The notes: generated by a model not told the origin, from the letters alone. DNA of 64,000 nt from Paenibacillus sp. FSL R5-0490 (GCF_001956215.1 NZ_MRTQ01000003.1:1-64000), one strand, 5' to 3'; positions 39,460-48,978 are shown, counted from the first letter of the stretch. Translations and numbers: made by a program.

Positions 39460-39474
39460 GTATAATTAATAATA
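39460..39474 (+). promoter_or_regulatory. -10 element with PerR-like box before spx
   Basis: GTATAATTAATAATA contains TATAAT (39461-39466) and matches the PerR box TTATAATNATTATAA at 10 of 14 positions. PerR and YodB control spx in B. subtilis. The PerR assignment is weak. Confidence 0.35.
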
Positions 39475-39588
39475 TAAATTCCTTGATTAAAGTTATTTTA
39501 ATCTAGAATACTCTAGAAATATTTGATTAAACAAATAATCTCTGATAGTTTCATATATGTCTAAATTTAAGGAGTGTGAATTTGTAAA

Positions 39589-39984
39589 ATGGTCACATTA
39601 TACACTTCACCAAGTTGTACATCCTGCAGGAAAGCTAAATCATGGTTGGAAGAGCATGAAATTGCCTATAAAGAACGAAATATCTTTTCAGAACCGCTAT
39701 CGATTGATGAAATTAAAGAAATTCTTCGAATGACTGAAGATGGAACAGATGAAATTATTTCAACTCGCTCAAAGACATTTCAAAAGCTTGATGTAAACCT
39801 TGAATCAATGCCTCTCCAAGATTTATTTGAGCTAATCAAGGAAAACCCTGGACTGCTTCGACGTCCAATCATTCTTGATGAAAAACGTTTGCAGGTTGGA
39901 TATAATGAGGACGAAATAAGACGTTTCCTTCCAAGAAAAGTCCGTACTTACCAGTTGCGTGAAGCACAGCGTATGGTTAATTAA
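39589..39984 (+). CDS. spx: Spx, redox-sensing transcriptional regulator
   Basis: 131 aa, ArsC-fold protein that binds the RNA polymerase alpha C-terminal domain and turns on the disulfide-stress response. Redox switch C10-T-S-C13 (SCTSC) is intact, as is LLRRPI near residue 92. AAGGAG lies 14 nt before the ATG, a long spacing. Its adaptor SpxH is encoded 5 kb downstream. Confidence 0.97.
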   Translation: MVTLYTSPSCTSCRKAKSWLEEHEIAYKERNIFSEPLSIDEIKEILRMTEDGTDEIISTRSKTFQKLDVNLESMPLQDLFELIKENPGLLRRPIILDEKRLQVGYNEDEIRRFLPRKVRTYQLREAQRMVN

Positions 39985-40002
39985 CAAATATACTTAAAAT
40001 TG

Positions 40003-40042
40003 AGAGGCCTTCTTTCTGTTTAACAGAAGAAGGTCTTTTTGT
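40003..40042 (+). terminator. Terminator of spx
   Basis: GGCCTTCTT/AAGAAGGTC hairpin followed by TTTTTG. Confidence 0.8.
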
Positions 40043-40335
40043 CTTTTATGTGAAAAAGAAAAAGGAAAATGGATATAATAAGAGAATATTTAGTTAAGCC
40101 AATGAGATAAGATGACCAACTGGGACATTATAGGCATTTAACGGTTTTTTTAAACATATGACTTTTTAATTCCCTTTATGCTCAATTTGTCATAAAATAA
40201 AAGTACAAGGTACAAAATACACTTTACCTTCAATTTAATCGGGGATTAACCAATTGATTTACGGGTAAATGGATAACACATGACTGCTGGGGGTATTTAG
40301 TCCCTTCAATCATAGCCAGAAGGGAGAGTTGCTGC
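40043..40335 (+). other. Intergenic, promoter region of mecA
   Basis: TTGTCA (40187-40192), 18-bp spacer, TACAAA (40211-40216) is the best promoter; a second TATAAT lies at 40074-40079 with a poor -35. No other structure seen. Confidence 0.4.
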
Positions 40336-41001
40336 ATGGAAATCGAACGTATTAATGATCATACCGTTAAATTTTATATTTCTTATCTTGATATAGAAGA
40401 AAGAGGCTTTGACCGTGAAGAGATTTGGTACAATCGTGAGCGGAGTGAGGAACTCTTTTGGGAAATGATGGACGAAGTCCATCAGGAGGAAGAATTTCTT
40501 GTTGAAGGCCCTTTATGGATCCAGGTTCAAGCGTTGGATAAGGGTTTGGAGGTTCTTGTAACAAAAGCTCAGCTATCAAAGGATGGTCAAAAGTTTGAGC
40601 TTCCTGTCCCGGATGAAAAAGTGAAAGATTTGCCTGTGGATGAACATATAGAGGAAATGCTTGATCATCATTTCCGTAAATCCGATGATGACAATGATAA
40701 CGGATATGAAGGAGATCTTGAGTTTCTACTAACATTTAAAGATTTTGAAGACATTATTTCATTATCAAAGCGGTCAATTCTTGATTCCATTACTACGAGG
40801 CTATATTCCTTTGAAGGGAAATACTATTTATTCGCAGAATTCCCTGAAGAGCTTTTTGAAGAGGATGACATAGATAACATGCTGAGTATTCTTCTTGAAT
40901 ACGGGCATGAAACAAGTACAACTATTCACCGTGTAATGGAATATGGTAAATTGATTATAGAAAATGATGTGTTTGAAAATCTGAGAAAACATTTTAAATA
41001 G
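40336..41001 (+). CDS. mecA: MecA, ClpC adaptor protein
   Basis: 221 aa. The N-terminal substrate-binding domain (MEIERINDHTVKFYISYLDI) and the C-terminal ClpC-binding domain are joined by an acidic linker rich in Asp (about 110-130). Delivers ComK and other substrates to ClpCP. Neighbouring spx and coiA keep the B. subtilis order. Start after AGGGAGAG. Confidence 0.95.
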   Translation: MEIERINDHTVKFYISYLDIEERGFDREEIWYNRERSEELFWEMMDEVHQEEEFLVEGPLWIQVQALDKGLEVLVTKAQLSKDGQKFELPVPDEKVKDLPVDEHIEEMLDHHFRKSDDDNDNGYEGDLEFLLTFKDFEDIISLSKRSILDSITTRLYSFEGKYYLFAEFPEELFEEDDIDNMLSILLEYGHETSTTIHRVMEYGKLIIENDVFENLRKHFK

Positions 41002-41007
41002 TAAAGA

Positions 41008-41040
41008 AAAGCCGATTTCTCTATGAAATCGGCTTTTTTG
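41008..41040 (+). terminator. Terminator of mecA
   Basis: AGCCGATTTC/GAAATCGGCT stem with TTTTTT. Confidence 0.88.
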
Positions 41041-41160
41041 TACGTGAACTGCCTATAGAAGTAATCGGTTAGCATAGAAAAATCTTGTAAGAGAATACAT
41101 CAGATAAAAAGGAATTTAGCCATTAAAAATAGAACATTAAGGAGGAAAGGAGTTGGTCAT

Positions 41161-42351
41161 TTGTTAGTTGCCTCAACAGAAAATGGAGTGCGAATATGCC
41201 TTATAGGTTCACACAGCATCCCGGCTTTACAGCAGTACAGGGAACATCACAACTTTTACTGCCCGGAATGCAAAGAGAAAGTAATAATGAAAATCGGAAA
41301 GAAAAGAATCCCGCATTTCAGCCACAGAAAGGGTTCTGAATGTCCGGAAAGGTATGAAAGGGAAACAGAATACCATATGTCCGGAAAGGTGTTATTGTTT
41401 CAATGGCTAAAGAAAAAAGGTTTAAATCCAATTCTGGAACCATTTTATCCGGAAATATCACAGCGGCCGGATATTGATGTCCATTATGAAGGTGTACATT
41501 ATGCTCTTGAATATCAATGCTCAAACATTTCGGAGGAGTTATTTATAAAGCGGACAGAAGCCTACCTTAAGACAGGTATCGTTCCAATTTGGATACTGGC
41601 AGGGAAAAGTATTAAGCGTATGGGCAAAGCAAAGATTTCTTTATCTGGTTTCCAATACCTATTTCTTCGGCAAGCAGCTTCTGGCCATTGGGTAATCCCT
41701 TCTTTTTGCCCCACTACAAAGTCTTTTATCAATATCCACCATATCCAGCCCCTTACAGTCAGAAATGCCTGCGCGCATTATGATGTAAAACCAATTTCCC
41801 AAGCAGATCCAGCTATATTATTTACTCCATATTTTAAAAATGATATAAATCTGGATGAATGGAAAAGAGAAGTTCGGAAAATAAAGAATTCTCTTTCACA
41901 AAATAGCGGTGCTATTAGAAATAACTTTCTTCAGGATTTATACTCCCGCTCAATTGCTCCTGCGTTACTCCCGCCTGAAATTGGCCTTCCTGTACGTCAT
42001 TCTCCATATATAGAAACCTCACCTATACAGTGGCAGAGTTATTTGTTTATGGATATAGTCGGCAAAGCGAGGCCCTTCTCACTTCCGCAGATGATTGCAG
42101 CCTTTCGCAGCAGGGTAAAGAATAACGATATAAAAATCAGGTCAATCCCGCTTGTTCAAACCGGCTCCGAAATCCATGCGATAAAAGAATATCTTGATGT
42201 CCTTATTAACTTAAACATTGTTAAACATGCAGAAAAAGGTTTATACAAAAAAACTGCATTAAGCGGTGAGCCTGAGCATTACTCCCGTATAATCCAAATA
42301 GAGGACGATTTTTATAGAGGCATCACTCAAAGGATTTTGCAAGGCAAATAA
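41161..42351 (+). CDS. coiA: CoiA, competence protein
   Basis: 396 aa. N-terminal zinc-ribbon-like region (FYCPECKEKV, HFSHRKGSECPER) and a nuclease-like core with RPDIDV and ALEYQCS (D...ExQ pattern). Required for recombination of incoming DNA in transformation. TTG start at 41161, 8 nt after AAGGAG; the only better codon upstream is blocked by a stop. I found no clear ComK box upstream. Confidence 0.88.
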   Translation: MLVASTENGVRICLIGSHSIPALQQYREHHNFYCPECKEKVIMKIGKKRIPHFSHRKGSECPERYERETEYHMSGKVLLFQWLKKKGLNPILEPFYPEISQRPDIDVHYEGVHYALEYQCSNISEELFIKRTEAYLKTGIVPIWILAGKSIKRMGKAKISLSGFQYLFLRQAASGHWVIPSFCPTTKSFINIHHIQPLTVRNACAHYDVKPISQADPAILFTPYFKNDINLDEWKREVRKIKNSLSQNSGAIRNNFLQDLYSRSIAPALLPPEIGLPVRHSPYIETSPIQWQSYLFMDIVGKARPFSLPQMIAAFRSRVKNNDIKIRSIPLVQTGSEIHAIKEYLDVLINLNIVKHAEKGLYKKTALSGEPEHYSRIIQIEDDFYRGITQRILQGK

Positions 42352-42474
42352 ATGAAAAAGTCTTATTTAACATAAAATAATCAAAGACTTCCACTTTTGC
42401 TCTTTGAAAAAGCAGGAATTTTATTCTTCAAGGAGAAGATAGTGTAATGGGACTTTTGAATGGAGGATGAATGT

Positions 42475-44292
42475 ATGGCTAATGAAACGACTGTAAAGAA
42501 ACTGCCGGCAAGGAATGAGATTTCACCTGAAGATACGTGGCGTTTGGAGGATATTTTCCCTTCTGATGATGAGTGGAACAAGGAATACAATGAAGTACAG
42601 CAGCTGATTCCGGATGCAGGCAAGTATCAGGACAGGCTCGGAGAAAGTGCTGAAACATTATATGCAGCGCTTCAGTTCCAGGATCATTTACTTTCGCGCC
42701 TTGGGAAGCTTTATACATATGCCCATATGCGTTATGACCAGGATACAACAAATTCATTTTATCAGGGAATGGATGACAAAATTAAAAATTTGTATTCTGA
42801 AGCTGCTAGTGCACTTGCCTATATTGTTCCTGAGCTGCTTGCTGAAAATGAAGAGAAGATTGCAGGCTTTTTGAAGGAAAAAACCGAGCTGCAATTATAT
42901 AAACATTCACTGGAGGAAATTAATCTTCAAAGGCCTCATGTATTATCTGCTGAGCAGGAATCCCTGCTTGCTCAGGCTTCCGAGGTGCTTGGGGCTTCCA
43001 GTAATACATTTGGAATGCTGAATAATGCGGATTTGGAGTTTCCGTCCATTAAAGATGAAAATGGGGAAGAAGTCGAAATTACTCACGGACGATTTATCCG
43101 TTTTCTTGAAAGTGACGAGCAGCGTGTCCGGCATGATGCTTTCAAAGCTGTATATGAGACTTATGGGAAGTTTCGCAATACATTTGCCAGCACTCTAAGC
43201 GGAAACGTAAAAAAAGATAATTTCAACGCAAAGATCCGGAATTATGACTCCGCGCGCCATGCTGCCCTTTCTGCGGACAATATTCCTGAAAGTGTTTATG
43301 AAAATCTGGTCAATACCATTAACGATAACCTGCATTTGCTGCATCGCTATGTCAAACTCCGCAAGAAGGTTCTTGGGGTTAAGGAGCTTCATATGTACGA
43401 TCTCTACACTCCTTTAGTGAAGGAAGTAAAAATGGAGATACCTTATAATGAAGCAAAAGAACTGATTTTAAAAGGATTAAAGCCGCTTGGTAACGACTAT
43501 ATAAATATTTTAAAAGAGGGATTTGAAAATAGATGGGTTGATGTTCATGAGAATAAGGGCAAAAGGAGCGGCGCTTATTCTTCGGGAACATATGGCACCA
43601 ACCCTTATATACTAATGAACTGGCAGGATAATGTGAACAACTTATTTACTCTGGCTCATGAATTTGGCCATTCGGTACACAGCTATTACACAAGAAAATC
43701 TCAGCCATACCCTTATGGAAACTACTCAATTTTTGTTGCAGAGGTTGCCTCTACTTGTAATGAAGCCCTCTTAAACGATTATCTGCTAAAAACAATTGAT
43801 GATGATAAGAAGCGGCTGTATCTGCTGAATCACTATCTTGAAGGCTTTAGAGGCACTGTTTTCCGCCAGACCATGTTTGCAGAATTTGAACATCTTATTC
43901 ATCAAAAGGCGCAAAACAATGAAGCCTTGACTGCTGATTCATTGACTAAAGAATATTATGAACTTAATAAGAAGTATTTTGGGGATGAAGATATCGTAAT
44001 TGATGAGGAAATCGGCCTGGAATGGTCCAGAATCCCGCATTTCTACTATAATTATTATGTTTATCAATATGCAACAGGCTTTAGTGCGGCTACGGCATTA
44101 AGCAAGCAAATTCTCAAGGAAGGCCAGCCTGCAGTTGACAGATATATTGAGTTCCTGAAATCCGGCAGCTCGGACTACCCAATTGAAGTGCTAAAGAAAG
44201 CCGGTGTAGATATGACGAGCAGCAAGCCGATTGAGGATGCCTGCAAAGTATTTGAAGAAAAGCTAAATGAAATGGAAAACTTGCTTTCTTAA
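42475..44292 (+). CDS. pepF: Oligoendopeptidase F
   Basis: 605 aa M3-family zinc peptidase that cleaves peptides of about 7-17 residues in the cytosol. H395EFGH is the zinc motif, with the third-ligand helix in EVASTCNEALL. ATG 42475 is chosen because GGAGG (42462-42466) lies 8 nt upstream; the in-frame ATG at 42460 overlaps that site. In B. subtilis it follows coiA. Confidence 0.94.
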   Translation: MANETTVKKLPARNEISPEDTWRLEDIFPSDDEWNKEYNEVQQLIPDAGKYQDRLGESAETLYAALQFQDHLLSRLGKLYTYAHMRYDQDTTNSFYQGMDDKIKNLYSEAASALAYIVPELLAENEEKIAGFLKEKTELQLYKHSLEEINLQRPHVLSAEQESLLAQASEVLGASSNTFGMLNNADLEFPSIKDENGEEVEITHGRFIRFLESDEQRVRHDAFKAVYETYGKFRNTFASTLSGNVKKDNFNAKIRNYDSARHAALSADNIPESVYENLVNTINDNLHLLHRYVKLRKKVLGVKELHMYDLYTPLVKEVKMEIPYNEAKELILKGLKPLGNDYINILKEGFENRWVDVHENKGKRSGAYSSGTYGTNPYILMNWQDNVNNLFTLAHEFGHSVHSYYTRKSQPYPYGNYSIFVAEVASTCNEALLNDYLLKTIDDDKKRLYLLNHYLEGFRGTVFRQTMFAEFEHLIHQKAQNNEALTADSLTKEYYELNKKYFGDEDIVIDEEIGLEWSRIPHFYYNYYVYQYATGFSAATALSKQILKEGQPAVDRYIEFLKSGSSDYPIEVLKKAGVDMTSSKPIEDACKVFEEKLNEMENLLS

Positions 44293-44298
44293 CAGTAA

Positions 44299-44331
44299 AG
44301 GTGCCAGGCTGTATTGCCCGGCACCTCTTTT
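44299..44331 (+). terminator. Terminator of pepF
   Basis: AGGTGCC-GGC/GCC-GGCACCT hairpin then TTTT. Confidence 0.85.
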
Positions 44332-44335
44332 GATG

Positions 44336-44509
44336 TTAAAAACCCTTAAATCTCCTTCGGTCATTCAAGTATAATAATAAGATCAGGAGTGAAATAAATA
44401 GAATAGGTGATGTAATGAAAAGGGGGATAAGTTTCATAAGGCCAAAAATATTCAAAATAAAGGAGACTAAAATGAGCATCAGCATCAGAAATACAGGCAG
44501 CTTTTTCAT
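44336..44509 (-). CDS. 57-aa membrane protein next to roxS
   Basis: A small gene of 57 aa starting MKKLPVFLMLMLILVSFI and ending DRRRFKGF. Two hydrophobic segments and a basic tail. AAGGAGGAG sits 10 nt before the ATG at 44509. It occupies the position of yizD in B. subtilis (between pepF and spxH), but I cannot confirm homology. Function unknown. Confidence 0.7.
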   Translation of the reverse strand: MKKLPVFLMLMLILVSFILNIFGLMKLIPLFITSPILFISLLILLLYLNDRRRFKGF

Positions 44510-44587
44510 ATTGCAGTCTCCTCCTTGGACATATTTACAACTATTTTATGCGGTTGTCCAGAATGTCATAACTTGATTTTGACAATA

Positions 44588-44605
44588 TTGTGAAAAAGAG
44601 CACAA
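44588..44605 (+). promoter_or_regulatory. Rex-box-like operator upstream of roxS
   Basis: TTGTGAAAAAGAGCACAA matches TTGTGAANNNNTTCACAA with two mismatches. It lies about 60 bp before the expected RoxS start. Rex repression of roxS by the NADH/NAD+ ratio is established in B. subtilis, which supports the assignment. Confidence 0.6.
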
Positions 44606-44610
44606 ACTAA

Positions 44611-44640
44611 TTGCCTTGTTCATTTTCGTCATGATATAGT
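44611..44640 (+). promoter_or_regulatory. Promoter of roxS
   Basis: TTGCCT (44611-44616), 18-bp spacer, TATAGT (44635-44640), giving a start near 44647. Confidence 0.65.
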
Positions 44641-44646
44641 ACAGAT

Positions 44647-44767
44647 GTGAAGTTGATCACATGCAAACATTTACCCCTTTTGTTTGGACGTGAAAAATTT
44701 CTCCCATCCCCTTTGTTCGTAAAAAATATACTGTGAAAGAGCCGTGCATTAGACTGCATGGTTTTTT
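44647..44767 (+). ncRNA. roxS: RoxS/RsaE small regulatory RNA
   Basis: About 120 nt. The segment 44690-44715 (GTGAAAAATTTCTCCCATCC, then CCTTTG) is essentially the conserved core of S. aureus RsaE and B. subtilis RoxS. A second C-rich seed ACCCCTTTTG lies at 44672-44681. The 3' end is the stem CCGTGCA/TGCATGG (44742-44761) with a T-run. RoxS pairs through its C-rich loops with ribosome-binding sites of TCA-cycle and respiration mRNAs. Position next to spxH is as in B. subtilis. Confidence 0.92.
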
Positions 44768-44772
44768 CATGA

Positions 44773-44803
44773 AAAAATAAAGCTGTGCAGTTTGCACAGC
44801 TTT
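44773..44803 (-). terminator. Terminator of yjbI-spxH
   Basis: AAAGCTGTGCA/TGCACAGCTTT stem; on the minus strand it is followed by ATTTTTTC. It faces the roxS terminator. Confidence 0.85.
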
Positions 44804-44807
44804 GAGA

Positions 44808-45683
44808 TTACCCGGAATATCTCCAGAAATTACCGTATTTTGCAGGTACATATTCAGCGATTTGCTTTAGCTGAAGCTTTTTCATTTCCTTGTTCACTTC
44901 GTTGTCTGTCATATCGTATACTACGGAGATCTCCTTACTGGCCACCAGCTTAAAATATTTTAAGAAATATTCCAGGGGCGGAAGAGGAGCACGCTCAGGT
45001 TTAGCAGGCAGCATTTCTTCTAAAATCTGTTCATAAATTTCATAAGGATAATACCCGGTTACTTTGATGCCTTCATCTTCTATGTTTTCATTGAAAAAAA
45101 CAAGAGTTGGTATTTCTTGAACATCCATTTCAGAAGTTATTTTTAAATCGCATTGAAAAGCTTTGGCTGCACTATCTGAATGAATATCAGAAACAAATTC
45201 TACTACATCAAGACCGACTTCCTTAGCACAATCCTTTAGGACCTCAAAATTTGACACATTCTGCTTTTCAAGAAATAAAACTTCCTGGAGTTTGCGTAAA
45301 AATCTGATGCCAGCTTTTCTCCCCTGTAATTCAGCCGCCTTAATTGCAACTGAAGCCAGATGCGGGGAAGAAATTGGATTCTCGAACCAGAGGTTTCCAT
45401 CACATGACATTCCAGAACGGCTTGCTGTCTTTTCCCACAAATCAGCAATGTTTTCGTAGTTTTGTCTTTTCCCCATATTTAAAGTTGCCAGCCTGCCGCT
45501 TAATACATGCTTTATGGAGAAATAGCGGCCATATTCAATCAGAAGCTTTTTTAAGGTTGGCTCCAGAGCCCAGCATTCAGGGCAAAGCGGGTCAACAAAC
45601 ATATAGACTTCAATGGGCTTTTTTTCACTGCCATAGCAATGTGGTGACGTGAACTTGATTTCATTGGATTCTGGCATATTCAC
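44808..45683 (-). CDS. spxH: SpxH (YjbH), adaptor for ClpXP degradation of Spx
   Basis: 291 aa, DsbA-like thioredoxin fold with CPEC in [12 protein letters not shown] (about residues 33-36), where the thioredoxin motif would sit. It presents Spx to ClpXP. GTG start at 45683 overlaps the yjbI stop (GTGA); ATG 45677 is an alternative. Co-transcription with the yjbI globin matches B. subtilis. Confidence 0.92.
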   Translation of the reverse strand: MNMPESNEIKFTSPHCYGSEKKPIEVYMFVDPLCPECWALEPTLKKLLIEYGRYFSIKHVLSGRLATLNMGKRQNYENIADLWEKTASRSGMSCDGNLWFENPISSPHLASVAIKAAELQGRKAGIRFLRKLQEVLFLEKQNVSNFEVLKDCAKEVGLDVVEFVSDIHSDSAAKAFQCDLKITSEMDVQEIPTLVFFNENIEDEGIKVTGYYPYEIYEQILEEMLPAKPERAPLPPLEYFLKYFKLVASKEISVVYDMTDNEVNKEMKKLQLKQIAEYVPAKYGNFWRYSG

Positions 45684-46084
45684 GGGCTATCACCTTTCAC
45701 TCCGGCCTCGGGTGTATTGATCATATGCTGAGCAGTGAGCACAAGTCTGGAGAAAAAGTCTTCCCTCAATTGTCCATCCAGCCCAATATGGTCCATCGCT
45801 TCATTCATGCATGAAAGCCAGGCCCTTGCCCGGGTTTCTGTTATAGGAAATGGCATGTGCCGCGCGCGAAGCATAGGATGTCCATGTTCTGAAGTATATA
45901 AAGGAGGTCCCCCTAAATACTGAGTCATAAATTGTTTTTGTTTTCTGGCTGTCTCTGTCAGGTCATCTGGAAAAATAGGAACGAGATCAGGGTGTTGTCC
46001 TACGCGCAGGTAAAAAGCGTCAATTAGCTGGTGAAGCTTTTCCTCACCAATAGCGTCGAAGGGAGTGTGCATTTTCTCGGCCAT
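45680..46084 (-). CDS. yjbI: Group II truncated hemoglobin YjbI
   Basis: 134 aa. The B10 Tyr region ([12 protein letters not shown]), proximal His (RARHMPFPI) and Trp at G8 (ARAWLSCM) mark a GlbO-type truncated hemoglobin. In B. subtilis YjbI works with SpxH and can act as a peroxidase. Start after AAAGGAG. Confidence 0.93.
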   Translation of the reverse strand: MAEKMHTPFDAIGEEKLHQLIDAFYLRVGQHPDLVPIFPDDLTETARKQKQFMTQYLGGPPLYTSEHGHPMLRARHMPFPITETRARAWLSCMNEAMDHIGLDGQLREDFFSRLVLTAQHMINTPEAGVKGDSP

Positions 46085-46288
46085 ATTTAAAACTCCTTTT
46101 ATGAGTTAATCATTGTAAAAAACTTCCTATTTAATATCAATTGCTTTAATCTCTTTATATTTTATCAATGAGGGATTTATATCTCAAACAAATAGCTTAT
46201 GTACACTATTAACGTCTCCTTAGCCAGCTTATTTTTTAGTATGGATTAAGCCCATGCTGTCAATCCGGAACATTTGCTGAAAAAAACA

Positions 46289-46319
46289 TAAAAAAGCCGC
46301 CCGGTAAGTCGGGCGGCCG
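46289..46319 (-). terminator. Terminator of yjbK-cwlQ
   Basis: GGCCGCCCGAC hairpin with arm GGGCGGC then a T-run on the minus strand. Confidence 0.88.
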
Positions 46320-46328
46320 TTCTGAAGC

Positions 46329-46970
46329 TTAAGCCAAAAACGAAGTGGTAACTTTCTTTATGTAATTTAGTGTTTCTCTAAAAGGCGGTATACCCCCGTA
46401 TTTATCTACATTTCCAGGTCCGGCATTATAGGCTGCCAGTGCCAGTTCTACATTATCCCCATATCTGTCCATCATTTGCCGTAAATATTTGACTCCTGCA
46501 AAAATGTTCTCTGCAGGGTCGAAGATATTTTTAACACCAAGCCCCCTGGCTGTTTCCGGCATAAGCTGCATCAAGCCGGAAGCACCTGCATGACTAACAG
46601 CATTCGGATTAAAGTTTGATTCCTGCTTAATGACTGACTTAATCAGATTAACAGGCACATTAAACATATCTGATGCTTTATGAATCAAATCATCAAAATC
46701 ACTTTTTGAGGATTCAGCTAACTTGGTTAGCTTAACAGGCGGTAGAGAAGCAGCTGCAGGAGAATCGGTTTGTAAAGCGCTAATATAAGGCTTTAAAGAT
46801 GCAACTGCTCCAAGTCCGCCGGTGGTTTGAAGTGATGAACCATTGTTTTCCGAAACCAGCCCTGCCAGCAGCTCTTGAAACAGAGGGTTAGAAGTATTTG
46901 TTTGTTTAGAGTTATTGAAGCCTTGCAGTGCCTGCAGCTCCATCAATAGTTTTAACTGATCTATGTTCAT
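46329..46970 (-). CDS. cwlQ: CwlQ-like lytic transglycosylase (YjbJ)
   Basis: 213 aa. The C-terminal SLT domain contains the catalytic Glu in [19 protein letters not shown] and [12 protein letters not shown]. The N-terminal 90 residues are Ser/Gln/Asn-rich with no clear signal peptide. Start ATG 46970 has AAGGAG 7 nt upstream; the TTG at 46988 lies before that site. Cleaves peptidoglycan; B. subtilis CwlQ also has muramidase activity. Confidence 0.88.
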   Translation of the reverse strand: MNIDQLKLLMELQALQGFNNSKQTNTSNPLFQELLAGLVSENNGSSLQTTGGLGAVASLKPYISALQTDSPAAASLPPVKLTKLAESSKSDFDDLIHKASDMFNVPVNLIKSVIKQESNFNPNAVSHAGASGLMQLMPETARGLGVKNIFDPAENIFAGVKYLRQMMDRYGDNVELALAAYNAGPGNVDKYGGIPPFRETLNYIKKVTTSFLA

Positions 46971-46999
46971 TGTATTGCTCCTTGACAAAAGGTCAGTTA

Positions 47000-47593
47000 C
47001 TATTCGGCCTTTTGCTGTCTGTATTTTTCGTTATAAAACCTCTTAATTTTATTTTCGGTCTTTCTGACAGGAATGTTAAGCTGCTGAAGTAAATTAAGAA
47101 AAACCATTTGCCCTTCCTTCCGATTATCTACTTCAAATTCTATCTCAAAATCTTCCTTATTTAAATATCGGCTGTGATCAAGAACAGCCAATCCTTTAAT
47201 GTATTCCTTTTCTGCACGTTTTGTTGCGAGAGTGCCAAAGTATTGAAGGTTATTTGTCTTTATGCCAAGCTCTTCTAATGATTTTTTTATCTGTTCCCTT
47301 GGGACTTTCCCTGTCTGAATCATCTCTGCTGCTTCGGACTCCGAAAGATCTTCATTAGTCTCCAGCAGCCCTTCAGGGTGGGGCTGTTTTAGAGTCAATT
47401 CAAACGAGCCGTTTTTCTGCCTGATCCTTAAGGCACTTCCTTTTTCCTTCAATAAAAAATCAGGTGTATCAAAATAATGATTCTCCTGTTCGGAAAAATC
47501 TTCACTTCTTAAATTCAAAAAATTCATTAAAGCGGTAAATTCATCTCTGGTGATCATGTTTTTAAATTCGATTTCAATATTTTTATTAGACAA
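47000..47593 (-). CDS. yjbK: CYTH-domain protein YjbK
   Basis: 197 aa. The ExExK signature EIEFK near the N-terminus and alternating basic/acidic strands ([17 protein letters not shown]) define a CYTH triphosphate tunnel enzyme. TTG start at 47593 with GAGGTG 7 nt upstream. Syntenic with relQ, so polyphosphate or nucleotide-triphosphate hydrolysis is possible but unproved here. Confidence 0.87.
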   Translation of the reverse strand: MSNKNIEIEFKNMITRDEFTALMNFLNLRSEDFSEQENHYFDTPDFLLKEKGSALRIRQKNGSFELTLKQPHPEGLLETNEDLSESEAAEMIQTGKVPREQIKKSLEELGIKTNNLQYFGTLATKRAEKEYIKGLAVLDHSRYLNKEDFEIEFEVDNRKEGQMVFLNLLQQLNIPVRKTENKIKRFYNEKYRQQKAE

Positions 47594-47791
47594 GCCTGTA
47601 CACCTCAGTAAAAAGTAATTATCTGTATTATCTCCTTATTTAGCATGGACTTCAATCCTTTGAAGAGCTTTTTAGGCTTGTGATAAATTCATTCAGGGGA
47701 GTTTGATTCCTGCTGCTGTAAAAATTGCAGCAGGGGTTTTACTGTCCATAAAATCTGCGATAGAATAGGTAATGACAATGGAGGTAGAAAA

Positions 47792-48169
47792 ATGAAACAG
47801 AAACTTACAATTGTAAATGCAGAATGGATAGGAAATGAATTAATCTTGGGAATAGAGTCTGGGACCGTTTCAGGCTTAACCGCTATGCAGCAAATATTAG
47901 CTGATTCCGACAATCTTTCATTTATTTATATAGCAGAGAAAAACGATGACTATACATATATTTCCCTTCCGGAAACAGTCTGGCCGGAATTAAAGAAGGC
48001 ACTAGATGGCCGCATGAGGGTTTATGCTTCTGACATTAATCAAGCTCGCCTTGAGCTTGCAGGATTTCATGAGGAATTAGGAGACTTAATAGAAAATATC
48101 CGCGGGAACAGCAATTATGGAAATGAAATGGTAGAAAAAGTAGAGAATGTATTCCAATTGGATGTTTAA
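47792..48169 (+). CDS. yjbL: YjbL, UPF0738 family
   Basis: 125 aa soluble protein of unknown function, recognisable by MKQKLTIVNAEW and LPETVWPELKKAL. Start after TGGAGG. Divergent from yjbK. No terminator is obvious before relQ. Confidence 0.85.
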   Translation: MKQKLTIVNAEWIGNELILGIESGTVSGLTAMQQILADSDNLSFIYIAEKNDDYTYISLPETVWPELKKALDGRMRVYASDINQARLELAGFHEELGDLIENIRGNSNYGNEMVEKVENVFQLDV

Positions 48170-48313
48170 GCGGCTTAATACTTGGATATAGAGATAGGCT
48201 ATGTATTTGAATAGAGATTTATTTTTCTGATTCACAGGAGCATGTAAGCACCTGCCATCCAGGTGCAGTACGGTTGCCGTCTTTTTTATTTCGGATATTT
48301 GGTGGTGTTGCAG

Positions 48314-48952
48314 GTGAAGCATTGGGACTTATTTTTGGCGCCATATAAGCAGGCGGTTGAAGAGTTGAAAATAAAGCTTAAAGGAATGAGAAGCCAATTT
48401 GAAATGGATTCTTCTCATTCTCCGATTGAATTTGTTACCGGAAGGGTAAAGCCAATTGCCAGCATTCTAGATAAGGCAAATCAAAAAGGCATTCCACTCG
48501 ACAGATTGGAATCAGAAATGCAGGATATTGCCGGTGTAAGAATGATGTGCCAATTTGTTGATGATATTAAGAGAGTGGTTGAACTGCTAAGAAAAAGAAA
48601 TGACTTTGAAATAGTTGAAGAAAGAGATTATATATCTCATAAAAAAGCAAGCGGTTACCGTTCTTACCACGTCGTGATCCGTTATCCAGTTCAGACAATC
48701 AAGGGAGAAAAGAAAATACTTGCGGAGATTCAGATCAGAACTCTTGCCATGAATTTCTGGGCCACGGTTGAACATTCCCTGAACTACAAATATAAGGGCC
48801 AATTTCCTGAGGATATTCAGATGAGGCTTCAGCGGGCGGCAGAGGCTGCTTTCAGGCTGGATGAAGAAATGTCGCTCATCCGCGGGGAAATCCAGGATGC
48901 CCAGGCATTCTTTACAAGAAAAAAAGAAAAACAGCAAAAGGGAGAAAACTAA
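48314..48952 (+). CDS. relQ: Small alarmone synthetase RelQ (YjbM/SAS1)
   Basis: 212 aa. Makes (p)ppGpp/pGpp; SYNTH domain without hydrolase or TGS domains. Motifs FVTGRVKPIASILDKA, DIAGVRMMCQFVDD, KASGYRSYHVVIRYP and EIQIRTLAMNFWA are intact. I start at GTG 48314, where the protein aligns to the B. subtilis length (about 211 aa) and GGTGGTG lies 6 nt upstream; the frame open from 48263 has no ribosome-binding site. Confidence 0.94.
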   Translation: MKHWDLFLAPYKQAVEELKIKLKGMRSQFEMDSSHSPIEFVTGRVKPIASILDKANQKGIPLDRLESEMQDIAGVRMMCQFVDDIKRVVELLRKRNDFEIVEERDYISHKKASGYRSYHVVIRYPVQTIKGEKKILAEIQIRTLAMNFWATVEHSLNYKYKGQFPEDIQMRLQRAAEAAFRLDEEMSLIRGEIQDAQAFFTRKKEKQQKGEN

Positions 48953-48978
48953 CAGTATAAAAGAGGAGCTTGGATAAG

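Larger units (their letters stand above)
39161..39588 (+). other. Regulatory region of spx
   Basis: 428 bp without a gene. It contains the SigB, ECF and SigA/PerR-like elements annotated separately and nothing else recognisable. The length and AT-richness fit a promoter array. Confidence 0.7.

Noticed and set aside
41041-41160. ComK box before coiA
   Set aside because: AAAA-N5-TTTT pairs with proper spacing are not present.
44646-44661. TGTGA-N6-TCACA as an FNR-binding site
   Set aside because: It is a perfect match, but it falls at the 5' end of RoxS, and the GATCACAT part resembles the conserved 5' end of RsaE. No -10 lies at the class II distance on either strand.
47709-47738. Terminator-like hairpin CCTGCTGC/GCAGCAGG before yjbL
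   Set aside because: No plus-strand gene ends upstream of it and the T-run is short; it could be an attenuator, but I see no antiterminator alternative.
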